Shown here: piece by piece, positions 15,322 to 23,595 of the stretch
Position numbering within the stretch: the first letter of the stretch is position 1
Layout: each line of letters starts with the position of its first letter
Source: CALNYS01 sp964639935
GTDB lineage: Bacteria > Planctomycetota > Phycisphaerae > Phycisphaerales > UBA1924
Reading direction: 5' to 3'
Assembly (NCBI GenBank): GCA_964639935.1
Contig: CAZXGT010000026.1
Coordinates: 1 to 23,657 of the forward strand
DNA length: 23,657 nt
Notes under the pieces: model-generated
Told to the model about the DNA's origin: nothing
What the model saw: the letters and a program-made list of their open reading frames with translations, nothing else
Databases searched by the model: none
Position numbers and translations under genes: made by a program

Positions 15322-16605
15322 ATGAACACGAAGACGCATTGCCTTGTGGCTGGTCTTGCGGCGGGCCTTGGCGCCACGACCGCGATGGCCGACGCCAACG
15401 TTTCGTCCGGCGCCACCGCCGACGAAGTCCGCGCGATCGTTGCTGAGATGCTCAGCGACGCCGAGACGCGCTCGAGCCTTCTCCAGGGCGGCGGCAGCGC
15501 CGGCTGGGACGACGGCTTCTTCATCGAGTCCGGCGACGGCTCGTTCCGCCTCAACATCGGCGCGCTCGTCCAGTTCCGCTACGTCGCGAACTTCGGCGAG
15601 GACCTCGGCGGCAACGTCGACAACGACTTCGACGGCGACTTCCAGACCCGCACCACCCGCCTGATCTTCGACGGGCACATCTACGACGACTGGTTCTTCA
15701 AGGTCCAGGGCAACTTCTCCGAGTCCGAGGCCACCTCGGGTGACTCGGACCTCAACCTCGAGAACGCCTACGTCGGCTACAGCTTCGAGGACGGCGGCTC
15801 CCTGATCGTCGGTCAGATGAAGGTTCCGCTCCTCCGCGAAGAGCTCGTCGACCAGGGCCACCAGCTCGCTGTCGACCGCTCGTTGACCAACGAGTACTTC
15901 ACCGCCGGCTACACCCAGGGCGTCGCCTACAAGTGGGACTCCGAGTCCTTCCGCTGGACCGCGGCCCTCACCGACGGCGCCAACCAGCGCAACAGCGACC
16001 TCAACTCCAACGGGCTCGGCAACTCCGACTTCTCCATCACCTGGCGCGGCGAGTTCCTCCTCTCGGGCAGCTGGGAGCAGTTTGACGACTTCACCAGCCC
16101 GATGGGCTCCGAGGACGGCTTCCTGATCGGCGTCGCCGGTCACTACCAGACGGGCCCCGGCGACACCGCCAACGACGCCGACATCTTCGCCTACACCGGC
16201 GACATCTCCTACGAGGGCGACGGCTGGAACGTCTTCCTCGCCGGCATGGGTCGCGACATCGACCCCGACACCGGCGCCGACTTCCACGACTACGGCCTCG
16301 TCCTCCACGGCGGCATCTACGTCACCGAGGACACCGAGCTCTACGGCCGGTACTCGCACGTCTTCCTCGACGACGACGTCCTCGCCCCCGGCTCCGAGGA
16401 CGAGAACGCCGCGTTCACCGTCGGTGTGAACCACTACCTTCACGGTCACGCCGCGAAGCTCTCCGTCGACGTCGTCTACTACCTCGACGAGGCTACCGCC
16501 ACGCCCTTCGGCGGCGGCCTCGGAACCGACACGACCATCGGTCGTCTCGGCGACACCGACGACGGCGAGGTCTCCATCCGCGCTCAGATGCAGCTCATGT
16601 TCTGA
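15322..16605 (+). CDS. Outer-membrane porin, phosphate-selective O/P (Porin_O_P) type
   Basis: The 427-residue protein starts at ATG 15322, with AAGGAG at 15311-15316, and has a signal peptide of about 23 residues ending AMA. A short helical segment (about 30-52) precedes the barrel, as in many planctomycete porins. The barrel begins with GSFRLNIGALVQFRY and contains the family pattern TRTTRLIFDGHIYDDWFFKVQ followed by the LNLENAYVGY and LIVGQMKVPLLREEL blocks. It ends in phenylalanine, the usual signal for outer-membrane insertion. Asp and Glu are abundant and basic residues are few, so despite the family name a phosphate channel is not assured. Codons are almost uniformly C-ending, which suggests strong expression. 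A strong terminator follows. Confidence 0.88.
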   Translation: MNTKTHCLVAGLAAGLGATTAMADANVSSGATADEVRAIVAEMLSDAETRSSLLQGGGSAGWDDGFFIESGDGSFRLNIGALVQFRYVANFGEDLGGNVDNDFDGDFQTRTTRLIFDGHIYDDWFFKVQGNFSESEATSGDSDLNLENAYVGYSFEDGGSLIVGQMKVPLLREELVDQGHQLAVDRSLTNEYFTAGYTQGVAYKWDSESFRWTAALTDGANQRNSDLNSNGLGNSDFSITWRGEFLLSGSWEQFDDFTSPMGSEDGFLIGVAGHYQTGPGDTANDADIFAYTGDISYEGDGWNVFLAGMGRDIDPDTGADFHDYGLVLHGGIYVTEDTELYGRYSHVFLDDDVLAPGSEDENAAFTVGVNHYLHGHAAKLSVDVVYYLDEATATPFGGGLGTDTTIGRLGDTDDGEVSIRAQMQLMF

Positions 16606-16648
16606 GTCGGAACGCGTCTGACCTCAAGACGCATTCCCGGATTCTTCT

Positions 16649-16686
16649 ACCGACCGGTTCCCTTGGGAGCCGGTCGGTTCTTTTTT
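16649..16686 (+). terminator. Rho-independent terminator of the porin gene
   Basis: ACCGACCGGTTCCC (16649-16662) and GGGAGCCGGTCGGT (16665-16678) form a 14-bp stem with one G-U pair. The central pairs probably open to a loop of 4-6 nt. A TCTTTTTT tract follows directly (16679-16686). This is the clearest intrinsic terminator in the window. Confidence 0.93.
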
Positions 16687-16751
16687 GGCTCGATCGGTCC
16701 CACGGGCCGCTTTCGAGGATTCGCGCGATCCGGCGGCCCTGCGCGTGCGGA

Positions 16752-16757
16752 TATACT
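16752..16757 (+). promoter_or_regulatory. Candidate -10 box upstream of the pseudopilin gene
   Basis: TATACT stands 47 nt before the chosen GTG start, downstream of the porin terminator, where a new promoter is expected. No recognisable -35 hexamer is found 16-18 bp upstream. Confidence 0.4.
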
Positions 16758-16804
16758 CCCGGCTTCGATTCCCGCCGCCTCCGCGAGAGAAAGGTCGTCC
16801 GCCC

Positions 16805-17932
16805 GTGACACGCCCCGCTGAGAAAGAGAGCCTTCCCCGCCCCGAGCGCCGCGGGTTTACGCTGACCGAGCTGCTCGTCGTGATCGGGATCATCGCGGTC
16901 CTCATCGGGATCCTGCTCCCGGCGCTCTCGGGGGCCCGCACGGCCGCCCGGCGGGCGCAGGCGAGCTCGATCAGCCAGAACATCCTCGACGCGGCCGCGG
17001 CCTTCCGCGCCCAAGAGGGGCGTGCCGCCGGGTTTTTTCCGGCGACCGCGATGGGCTCGATCGAGAACGACACGCGCGGGTTCACGGAGACGGAGAACCT
17101 GCTTCTAGACCTCGCCGGAGGCGTCGTCGATCGCCTTGACGACGGCACGGCGCCCGTGCCCGCCCCTGGAAACAGCCTGATCGAGGTCGGTCCCTACGCC
17201 GCGGGCGACGCGCGCAATGTCGTGGTCGATCCGGGGCTCGTCGGCGCCGCTCAGGGCCCGGGGTATCTCAACGTCGACAGCGACACGCTCGAAGTCGTCG
17301 CCGGCCAGGCGACCACGGTCGATGAGTTCACGGGCGCCGACATGCGGGAGGTCGTCAAGGGCATGCCCGACCTCATCGACCCGTGGGGCGGGCCGATCCT
17401 GGCGTGGCGGCGCGACCCGGGCGCCTCGCTGACCGTCCCGACCGCCTCGGCGGAGGATCTCGAGTATTTCGCCTCGATCGAGTACCTGGGCGGCGAGCGC
17501 AGCGCCTTCTACTGGACCAGCAACGCGGGCTACCTCAATGCGGAAAATCTCGGCGGCGGGCAGCGCGACTACCGCGGTGAGAGCCTTATCGGCGAGGCGA
17601 TGAAGGACGCCTTCCCCGACTTCGTCGTCGGGACGCTCGCCGGCGTGCTCGGAAGCCCCGGGCTCCCCGCAGAGCGCCAGAGCACGGGCGACCCGTGGCG
17701 CCCCGCTCAGCCCCGCGGCGACCTGATCCTCATGAGCCCGGGCCCCGACGGCGTGCCCCTGCGCCCGGAGTCGATCACCCCCGGCGAAACGGCCGCCAAC
17801 TACGGCGGGGCGGAGATCGACGACGACGACCGCTGGATCTCCTACGTCCCGACCGGGAGCGCTCGCCCGTCCAGCCAGGGCGGGACGGCGACGACCGATC
17901 AGTTCGACGACATCATCCAGGGCGGCGGGTAA
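16805..17932 (+). CDS. Type II secretion/type IV pilin-like pseudopilin
   Basis: The 375-residue protein begins at GTG 16805, chosen because AAAGG lies 10 nt upstream and this gives a short basic leader (about 17 residues) before the processing site. The prepilin peptidase site is RRG-FTLTELLVV, with E5 of the mature protein present and followed by a hydrophobic helix of about 20 residues. The rest is a soluble domain rich in Gly and Asp, with an aromatic FYWTSNAGYLN block. It does not contain the H-x9-DG end of the DUF1559 proteins common in planctomycetes. Proteins of this kind are exported to the periplasm or cell surface and may assemble in a pseudopilus, but no other secretion-system gene is adjacent. 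Confidence 0.85.
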   Translation: MTRPAEKESLPRPERRGFTLTELLVVIGIIAVLIGILLPALSGARTAARRAQASSISQNILDAAAAFRAQEGRAAGFFPATAMGSIENDTRGFTETENLLLDLAGGVVDRLDDGTAPVPAPGNSLIEVGPYAAGDARNVVVDPGLVGAAQGPGYLNVDSDTLEVVAGQATTVDEFTGADMREVVKGMPDLIDPWGGPILAWRRDPGASLTVPTASAEDLEYFASIEYLGGERSAFYWTSNAGYLNAENLGGGQRDYRGESLIGEAMKDAFPDFVVGTLAGVLGSPGLPAERQSTGDPWRPAQPRGDLILMSPGPDGVPLRPESITPGETAANYGGAEIDDDDRWISYVPTGSARPSSQGGTATTDQFDDIIQGGG

Positions 17933-17973
17933 ACCTCCAAGGCGCCCGGTTCCCGCAGCGTTCGCCGCGGCAG

Positions 17974-17992
17974 GCGGTAAGCTCTTCCCATG
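17974..17992 (+). promoter_or_regulatory. Apparent leaderless promoter of the tandem amidohydrolase
   Basis: GGCGGTAAGCTC precedes the ATG, and TAAGCT (17978-17983), a TAnnnT -10-like box, ends 6 nt before the A of ATG. No clear Shine-Dalgarno sequence lies at the right distance. Transcription would therefore start at or next to the start codon. The same module with the same spacing precedes the gene at 22556. Confidence 0.5.
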
Positions 17993-20900
17993 AGGAGCCC
18001 CCTGCATCGGAGCGCGCTGGCCGCCGGCGCGCTGATCTGTTCCGTCGCCTCCGCTCTTGCGGCCTCGCCCATCGAGCCCCCGACGAACGGCCCCAAGCGC
18101 GTCGACGCCCGCTGGCACGCCATCACGGGCGCCACCGTGATCACGCGGCCGGGTCGCGCCGTCGAGGACGCGACGATCGTCATCCGAGACGGCGTCATCC
18201 TGAGCGTTGAGGCCGGCGCCGACCCGCCGCCCGGCGCCCGCGTCCACAACGCCGAGGGCCTGCGCGTCTACGCCGGGTTCATCGAGCCCTACGCGGAGGT
18301 CGCGGCGCCCGAGCCCGATGAGAACGCGCCGGGTCGCCACTGGCGCCGGAACGTCACGCCCGAGCGCTCGGCGCTCGACGGCGACGGCCTCGGGAAGTCC
18401 GGCCGCGAGGCGCTGCGCAAGCTGGGCTTCACCGCCGCGGCGATCGCCCCCAAGGACGGGCTCTTCCGCGGGAGCGCCGCGCTGGTCGCGCTCGCGGGCG
18501 AGGGCGACGAGATCTCCGCGTCGAGCCCGCGCGTCGTCCGCGAGGCGGTGTACCAGTCCGCGGCGCCCGAGCGAGGCGGCTGGGGCGGCACGCCCCCGAC
18601 GTCGCTCATGGGCGCCATCGCCGTGATGCGGCAGACCTTCTCCGACGCCGGCTGGCAGGCCGATGCCCTCGAAGTCGCCTCCAGGCGCAGCGAGGGCGTC
18701 GAGCCGGTCGAGCGGATCGACGCGCTGACCGCGCTCGGGGCCAACAACGCCGAATCAACACCGATCCTCTTCGATGCCGACACATCCCTCAACGCGCTGC
18801 GCATGGCGAAGGTCGCCGAGGAGTTCGGGCGGCGCGCGATCCTGCTCGGCTCCGGCGAGGAGTTCGAGCGAGCCTCGCAGATCGCCGATCTCGGCGTGCC
18901 CCTGGTCGTCCCCGTGCGGTACCCGGATGCGCCGGACGTGACGAGCATCGCGGCGGCCGAGAGCGTCTCGCTCCGCGAGCTCATGGCGTGGGAGCAGGCG
19001 CCCACCAACCTGCGCCGCCTCAAGGAAGCCGGCGCGCTGATCGCGCTCACCACGCATCGCCTCGAGAAGCGCGCCGAGTTCTGGCCGAACGTGCGCAAGG
19101 CGATCGAGATGGGCCTCTCCGCCGACGATGCGCTCGCGATGATGACAGTCAACGCCGCGAGCATCCTCGGCGCGGGCGATTCCCTCGGCACGATCGACGC
19201 CGGCAAGCTCGCGCACCTGGTCGTCTTCGACGGCGACCCCTTCACCGATGAGGACGCGACGCTCCGCGAGGTCTGGTCCGCCGGCAAGCGCCACCTGATC
19301 GAGGAGGCGCCCGCCGATGAGTTCGACGGCGCCTGGGCCTTCGCCGCGGGCGACGCGTTCTCGGGCGAACTGACGATCGAGAAGGAAGCCAAGGGCGCCT
19401 CGCTCGAGAGCGGGGGCGAGACCGTCAAGGCCCGCCACGTCGATCGCGCCGCGGACCGGATCAGCTTCGTGATCGACGGCGACGCGTTCGGGCTCAGCGG
19501 AACCTATCGCCTCTCGGGCGTGCTCGACGAGGACGCCATCGCCGGCCAAGGCGCCGCGCCCAGCGGCGAGAGCTTCGCGTGGAGCGCGACGCGCCAGCCG
19601 GCCGCGGACGACGGGGACGACGACGAAGCGGGCGACTCGGAGGGCAGCGACGAAAAGACCGCCGAACTCCCGCCCGAGAAGCTCCCTGTCCCCTTCGGCG
19701 CCTATGGCTTCACGGAGCAGCCGAGGGAAGAGTCGGTGATGGTCACCGGCGCCACGATCTGGACGGCGAGCGACCGCGGCATCATCGAGAACGGCGCGCT
19801 CATCACGCGCGGCGGCGCGATCGTCTACGTCGGCCCCGCCTCTGAAGCGCCGAGCGCGCGGGTCGACCGCACCATCGACGCCTCCGGCAAGCACGTCACG
19901 CCCGGACTCTTCGACGCCCACTCCCACATGGGCATCTCCTCGGGCGTTAACGAGGGCGGCGAGGCCGTCACGAGCGAGGTCCGCATCCAGGACGTGATCG
20001 ACTCCGACGACATCGCCTGGTACCGGGCGCTCGCCGGCGGGCTCACCGCCGCGAACCAGCTCCACGGTTCGGCCAACCCGATCGGCGGGCAGAACACCGT
20101 CGTCAAGCTCCGGTGGGGCGCGGGCGATCCGCAGGCGTTCCTCGTCGACGGGGCGCCGGGCGGGATCAAGTTCGCGCTGGGCGAGAACGTCAAGCGTCGC
20201 TCGGGTCGCTACCCCGACACCCGCATGGGCGTCGAGGCGCTCATCCGCGATCGGTTCATCGCCGCCGCCGAGTACCAGAAGCAGTGGGAGTCCTGGAACG
20301 AGCTGAACGCCCGCGAGCGCTTGCGCCGCCTCCCGCCCCGCCGCGACCTCGAGCTCGAGGCGCTCGTCGAGATCCTCGAGGGCGACCGCCTCATCCACTG
20401 CCACAGCTACCGCCAGGACGAGATCCTCATGCTCTGCCGCATCGCCGAGGATTTCGGCTTCACCATCGGCACCTTCCAGCACGTGCTCGAGGGCTACAAG
20501 GTCGCCGAGGCGATTGCGCAGCACTCCCTCGGCGGGTCGAGCTTCTCCGACTGGTGGGCCTACAAGTTCGAGGTCTTCGACGCGATCCCCCACAACGGCG
20601 CGCTGATGCGCGAGGCCGGCGTCACCGTCAGCTTCAACTCCGACTCCAACGAGCTCGCCCGGCGCATGAACACCGAGGCCGCCAAGGCCGTCCGCTACGG
20701 CGGCGTCGAGCCGAGCGAGGCGCTCAGGTTCGTCACGCTCAACGCGGCGAAACAGTTCAAAGTCGAGGACCGCATGGGCTCGCTCGAGGCCGGCAAGGAC
20801 GCGGACTTCGTCATCTGGTCCGGCGATCCGCTCAGCACGATGACGCGCTGCGAGTCCACTTGGGTCGACGGGCGCGAGCTCTTCAGCCTGGAGCGCGACC

Positions 20901-21178
20901 GCGAGCTTCGCCAGCGCGATCGCGCCGAGCGCGAGCGGCTCATCCAGAAGGTCCTCGCCGAGGGCAAGCCCACTGGCCCCGCCGTCAGGGACGTCCCCGA
21001 GGACACCCGCGACACCGACGCGCCCGACAAGCGCCCCACGTTTACCCGGGGCGAGCTCATCGGGCTCGAGATGCTCCAGGCGGGGCTCGATCCCGACCTG
21101 CCCACCTGCGGCGAGTGCGGGTTCATGGACCGCCTCGGACTTCACGAAAGCCACGCCCACGAAGGAGGCGAGCGATGA
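17990..21178 (+). CDS. Secreted tandem-domain amidohydrolase (degenerate N-domain, intact C-domain)
   Basis: The 1062-residue protein has a signal peptide (about 1-24, ending ALA) and two amidohydrolase units of the imidazolonepropionase-like type. The first (about 43-450) keeps the composite domain (AITGATVITRPGRAVED) and the NAASILGAGDSLGTIDAGK end block, but its metal-binding GLIDxHxH strand has become GFIEPYAEV, so it is likely inactive. An acidic linker (about 535-565) follows. The second unit (about 580-970) has H644 and H646 in LFDAHSHMG, H803/H805, H831 and D885, consistent with an intact metal site. The C-terminal tail has a CGEC motif and several His. The substrate is unknown, since the superfamily includes cyclic amidases, deaminases and peptidases. 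The protein probably acts in the periplasm. Its stop overlaps the next start as ATGA. Confidence 0.88.
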   Translation: MRSPLHRSALAAGALICSVASALAASPIEPPTNGPKRVDARWHAITGATVITRPGRAVEDATIVIRDGVILSVEAGADPPPGARVHNAEGLRVYAGFIEPYAEVAAPEPDENAPGRHWRRNVTPERSALDGDGLGKSGREALRKLGFTAAAIAPKDGLFRGSAALVALAGEGDEISASSPRVVREAVYQSAAPERGGWGGTPPTSLMGAIAVMRQTFSDAGWQADALEVASRRSEGVEPVERIDALTALGANNAESTPILFDADTSLNALRMAKVAEEFGRRAILLGSGEEFERASQIADLGVPLVVPVRYPDAPDVTSIAAAESVSLRELMAWEQAPTNLRRLKEAGALIALTTHRLEKRAEFWPNVRKAIEMGLSADDALAMMTVNAASILGAGDSLGTIDAGKLAHLVVFDGDPFTDEDATLREVWSAGKRHLIEEAPADEFDGAWAFAAGDAFSGELTIEKEAKGASLESGGETVKARHVDRAADRISFVIDGDAFGLSGTYRLSGVLDEDAIAGQGAAPSGESFAWSATRQPAADDGDDDEAGDSEGSDEKTAELPPEKLPVPFGAYGFTEQPREESVMVTGATIWTASDRGIIENGALITRGGAIVYVGPASEAPSARVDRTIDASGKHVTPGLFDAHSHMGISSGVNEGGEAVTSEVRIQDVIDSDDIAWYRALAGGLTAANQLHGSANPIGGQNTVVKLRWGAGDPQAFLVDGAPGGIKFALGENVKRRSGRYPDTRMGVEALIRDRFIAAAEYQKQWESWNELNARERLRRLPPRRDLELEALVEILEGDRLIHCHSYRQDEILMLCRIAEDFGFTIGTFQHVLEGYKVAEAIAQHSLGGSSFSDWWAYKFEVFDAIPHNGALMREAGVTVSFNSDSNELARRMNTEAAKAVRYGGVEPSEALRFVTLNAAKQFKVEDRMGSLEAGKDADFVIWSGDPLSTMTRCESTWVDGRELFSLERDRELRQRDRAERERLIQKVLAEGKPTGPAVRDVPEDTRDTDAPDKRPTFTRGELIGLEMLQAGLDPDLPTCGECGFMDRLGLHESHAHEGGER

Positions 21179-22521
21179 AACTGGTTCTCTCGATTCTCGC
21201 GATGATCGCTCTCTCCGCGTCCGCCATGGCGCAGGACCTCCTGCACAAGGCGCCCCCGCAGGAGCGACCGATCCTCATCACCGGCGCCACGGTGCACCCC
21301 ATCTCGGGAGAGCCGATCGAGCGCGGCGGCGTCTACTTCGAGAGCGGCGTCATCAAGGCGGTGATGACCGAAGACGAAGCGCAGCGCTGGCGACGCTCGA
21401 GCGATCGCCCCGTCAACCTCCGCGTCATCGACGCGAGCGGCCAGCGCGTCTACCCCGGGCTCATCGGCGCCAACACCGTCACCGGCCTCATGGAGATCGG
21501 CGCCGTGGGCGTCACGGTCGACGTCAACGAGCAGGGCTCGATCACCCCCGAGGCCCGCGCTATCGCCTCGGTCAACCCGGACTCCACGCTCATCCCGGTC
21601 ACGCGCCTCGCCGGCGTCCTGACGACGGGCGTCATGCCCTCGGGCGGCGTCGTCCCGGGCCGCGCCGCCGTCATCCGCATGGACGGGTGGACCTGGGAAG
21701 ACATGGCCGTCGAGGACGACGCGGGGCTCATCATCAGCTGGCCGCGCCTGCGCCCGATCGACGCCTGGTGGATGGAGACCTCCCCCGCGGAGCAGCGCAA
21801 GGAGGCGATGAAGAACCGCCAGAACATCATCGACCTCTTCGACGCCGCGGAGGCTTACTTCGCCGCGCGCGAGGCGGATCCGACCGTTCCCATTGACACG
21901 CGCTACGAGGCCATGCGGCCGAGCATGGCCGGCGAGACCCCCGTCTTCGCCCGCGCGCAGGAGCTCGAGCAGATCCAGGACGCCGTGAGCGTGCTCACCG
22001 AGCGCGGGATGAACGTCGTCATCGTCGGCGGTCGCGACGCCCCCCTCTGCGCCGGTCTGCTCAAGGCAAAGGACGTCGCCGTCATGATCACCGGCACGCA
22101 CAACCTGCCGGACCGCCGCGACGCGGCCTACGACGAGACCTTCACCCTCCCGAAGGAGCTCGAGGAGGCGGGCGTCCGCTGGTGCCTCGCCACGAGCGGC
22201 GGAACCTTCCAGACGCCCCACGAGCGCACGCTCCCGCACCACGCCGGCACCGCCGTCGCCTACGGCCTCCCCTACGACGCCGCTCTGCGCTCCATCACCC
22301 TCTCGGCCGCCGAGCTCCTGGGCGTGGGCGACAAGCTCGGCTCTCTCGAGCCCGGCAAGCTCGCGACGATCATCGTCACCGACGGCGACCCCCTCGAGCT
22401 GACCACCCGCGTCACCCAGGCCTTCATCGACGGGCGCGAGATCGACCTCCGCTCCAAGCAGACCGAGCTCTACGAGAAGTACCGCGAGAAGTACCGCCAG
22501 CTCGGGATCATCAACGACTGA
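21175..22521 (+). CDS. Secreted amidohydrolase-like protein lacking the HxH metal motif
   Basis: The 448-residue protein starts at ATG 21175 inside an ATGA overlap, with GAAGGAGG about 7 nt upstream. The signal peptide (about 1-19) ends AMA. The composite-domain start LITGATVHPISGEPI and the end block AAELLGVGDKLGSLEPGKLATIIVTDGDP are typical amidohydrolase elements. The GLIDxHxH strand is GLIGANTVTG, so both His ligands are replaced, by N100 and V102. The overall pattern, including a TERGMNVVIVGG-type segment, resembles the degenerate N-terminal domain of the preceding gene more than its active C-terminal domain. It may be a structural or binding partner of that enzyme, or use a different chemistry. 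I rate the family as secure and activity as doubtful. Confidence 0.85.
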   Translation: MKLVLSILAMIALSASAMAQDLLHKAPPQERPILITGATVHPISGEPIERGGVYFESGVIKAVMTEDEAQRWRRSSDRPVNLRVIDASGQRVYPGLIGANTVTGLMEIGAVGVTVDVNEQGSITPEARAIASVNPDSTLIPVTRLAGVLTTGVMPSGGVVPGRAAVIRMDGWTWEDMAVEDDAGLIISWPRLRPIDAWWMETSPAEQRKEAMKNRQNIIDLFDAAEAYFAAREADPTVPIDTRYEAMRPSMAGETPVFARAQELEQIQDAVSVLTERGMNVVIVGGRDAPLCAGLLKAKDVAVMITGTHNLPDRRDAAYDETFTLPKELEEAGVRWCLATSGGTFQTPHERTLPHHAGTAVAYGLPYDAALRSITLSAAELLGVGDKLGSLEPGKLATIIVTDGDPLELTTRVTQAFIDGREIDLRSKQTELYEKYREKYRQLGIIND

Positions 22522-22539
22522 GCGCCGCGCGACGCGCCG

Positions 22540-22558
22540 GCGGTATGCTCACGCCATG
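22540..22558 (+). promoter_or_regulatory. Apparent leaderless promoter of the asparaginase-like gene
   Basis: GGCGGTATGCTC precedes the ATG. TATGCT (22544-22549) ends 6 nt before the start codon, the same spacing as the module at 17974. No Shine-Dalgarno sequence is visible. The gene could be transcribed separately from the amidohydrolases 34 bp upstream. Confidence 0.5.
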
Positions 22559-23560
22559 AGCGACACCGCCGAGCCGAAGCTGCTTCTCACCTGGTCCTTC
22601 GGGCGCGTCGGCGCGGAAGCCGCGTGGCCCGCGCTCTCGCGCGGCGAACCCGCGCTCGACTGCGCCATCCTCGCCGCCGACGCCATCGAGACCGACCCCT
22701 CCATCGACTCGGTCGGCATCGGCGGCCTGCCCGACCTCGAGGGCCTCGTCTCCCTCGACGGCTGCGTCATGACCGACCCGAACCGCGCCGGCGCCGTCGC
22801 CTTCGTGCGTCACTACCCCCACGTCTGCCGACTCGCCCGGGCGGTCATGGAGAAGACGATCCACATCACCCTCGCCGGCGACGGCGCCGAGGCCTTCGCC
22901 CAGCGCGAGGGCTTCGAGCCCGCGAACCTGCTCACCACGCAGGCCCACAACGTCTGGGAGCAGTGGCGAAAGGATCCCTCGAACATCGACATCGACAAGT
23001 ACCGCGGGTGGATCCCCCCCGCCAACATCGAGGAGCTCCGCGGGCTCGGGAGCGGCGTCGCCAGCGCCGGCGGCGGCCCCGGCCTCACCCCGGGCCTGAG
23101 CGACACCGGCGACGTCCCCGAGCCCCACCACGACACCGTCGGCATCATCGCCCGCGACAAGGAAGGCAAGCTCGCCGGCGCCTGCTCAACGAGCGGCATG
23201 GCCTTCAAGGTCCCCGGTCGCGTCGGCGACTCGCCCATCATCGGACAGGGCCTCTACGTCGACCAGGAAGCCGGCGCCGCGAGCGCCACCGGCACGGGCG
23301 AGCTCATCACGGGCGTCTGCGCGACGTTCCTCGTCGTCGAGGAGATGCGCCGCGGCGCCGAGCCCGAAGCCGCCATCGCCGAGGCCCTCACCCGCATCAC
23401 CAAACGCTTCACCCTCCGCGACGAGCACCAGGTCGCCATCACCGCCATGCGCCCCGACGGCAAATGGGCCACCGGCGCCATCCGCAAGGGCTTCAAGCAC
23501 ACCATCATGGACGAAAGCGGCATGCGCGTGGAGGAGCCAACCTTCACGCTGATGGAGTGA
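22556..23560 (+). CDS. N4-(beta-N-acetylglucosaminyl)-L-asparaginase-like Ntn hydrolase
   Basis: The 334-residue protein belongs to the type 2 asparaginase/isoaspartyl peptidase family and most resembles the glycosylasparaginase branch. Self-cleavage before T194 in HHDTVGIIA would free the nucleophilic threonine and make alpha (about 1-193) and beta (194-334) chains. Substrate-pocket motifs GRVGDSPIIGQGLYVD (221-236) and ATGTGE (244-249) match that branch. Glycosylasparaginases cleave the GlcNAc-Asn bond; bacterial members may instead act on aspartyl amides or peptides. No signal peptide is evident, in contrast to the two secreted hydrolases before it, so it is probably cytoplasmic. Glycoprotein or peptide catabolism together with the neighbours is a reasonable but untested idea. 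Confidence 0.9.
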   Translation: MSDTAEPKLLLTWSFGRVGAEAAWPALSRGEPALDCAILAADAIETDPSIDSVGIGGLPDLEGLVSLDGCVMTDPNRAGAVAFVRHYPHVCRLARAVMEKTIHITLAGDGAEAFAQREGFEPANLLTTQAHNVWEQWRKDPSNIDIDKYRGWIPPANIEELRGLGSGVASAGGGPGLTPGLSDTGDVPEPHHDTVGIIARDKEGKLAGACSTSGMAFKVPGRVGDSPIIGQGLYVDQEAGAASATGTGELITGVCATFLVVEEMRRGAEPEAAIAEALTRITKRFTLRDEHQVAITAMRPDGKWATGAIRKGFKHTIMDESGMRVEEPTFTLME

Positions 23561-23571
23561 GTCGCGACCAG

Positions 23572-23595
23572 GCCCAGCGATTGCAATCGCTGGGC
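23572..23595. terminator. Perfect 24-bp palindrome between convergent genes
   Basis: GCCCAGCGATTG is followed directly by its exact reverse complement CAATCGCTGGGC. It lies 11 bp after the asparaginase-like gene stop and touches the stop of a gene entering from the right. In RNA it would fold from either strand, so a bidirectional terminator or RNA end-protecting element is likely. No T-tract follows on either strand, and it might instead be a copy of a dispersed REP-like repeat. Confidence 0.6.

Noticed and set aside
13532..16449. Long minus-strand frames opposite transketolase and porin
   Set aside because: They are antisense shadows; the plus-strand proteins have recognisable families, ribosome sites and a terminator.
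18755..21160. 801-codon minus-strand frame opposite the tandem amidohydrolase
   Set aside because: No motif or ribosome site, and it lies wholly inside a gene with intact catalytic residues.
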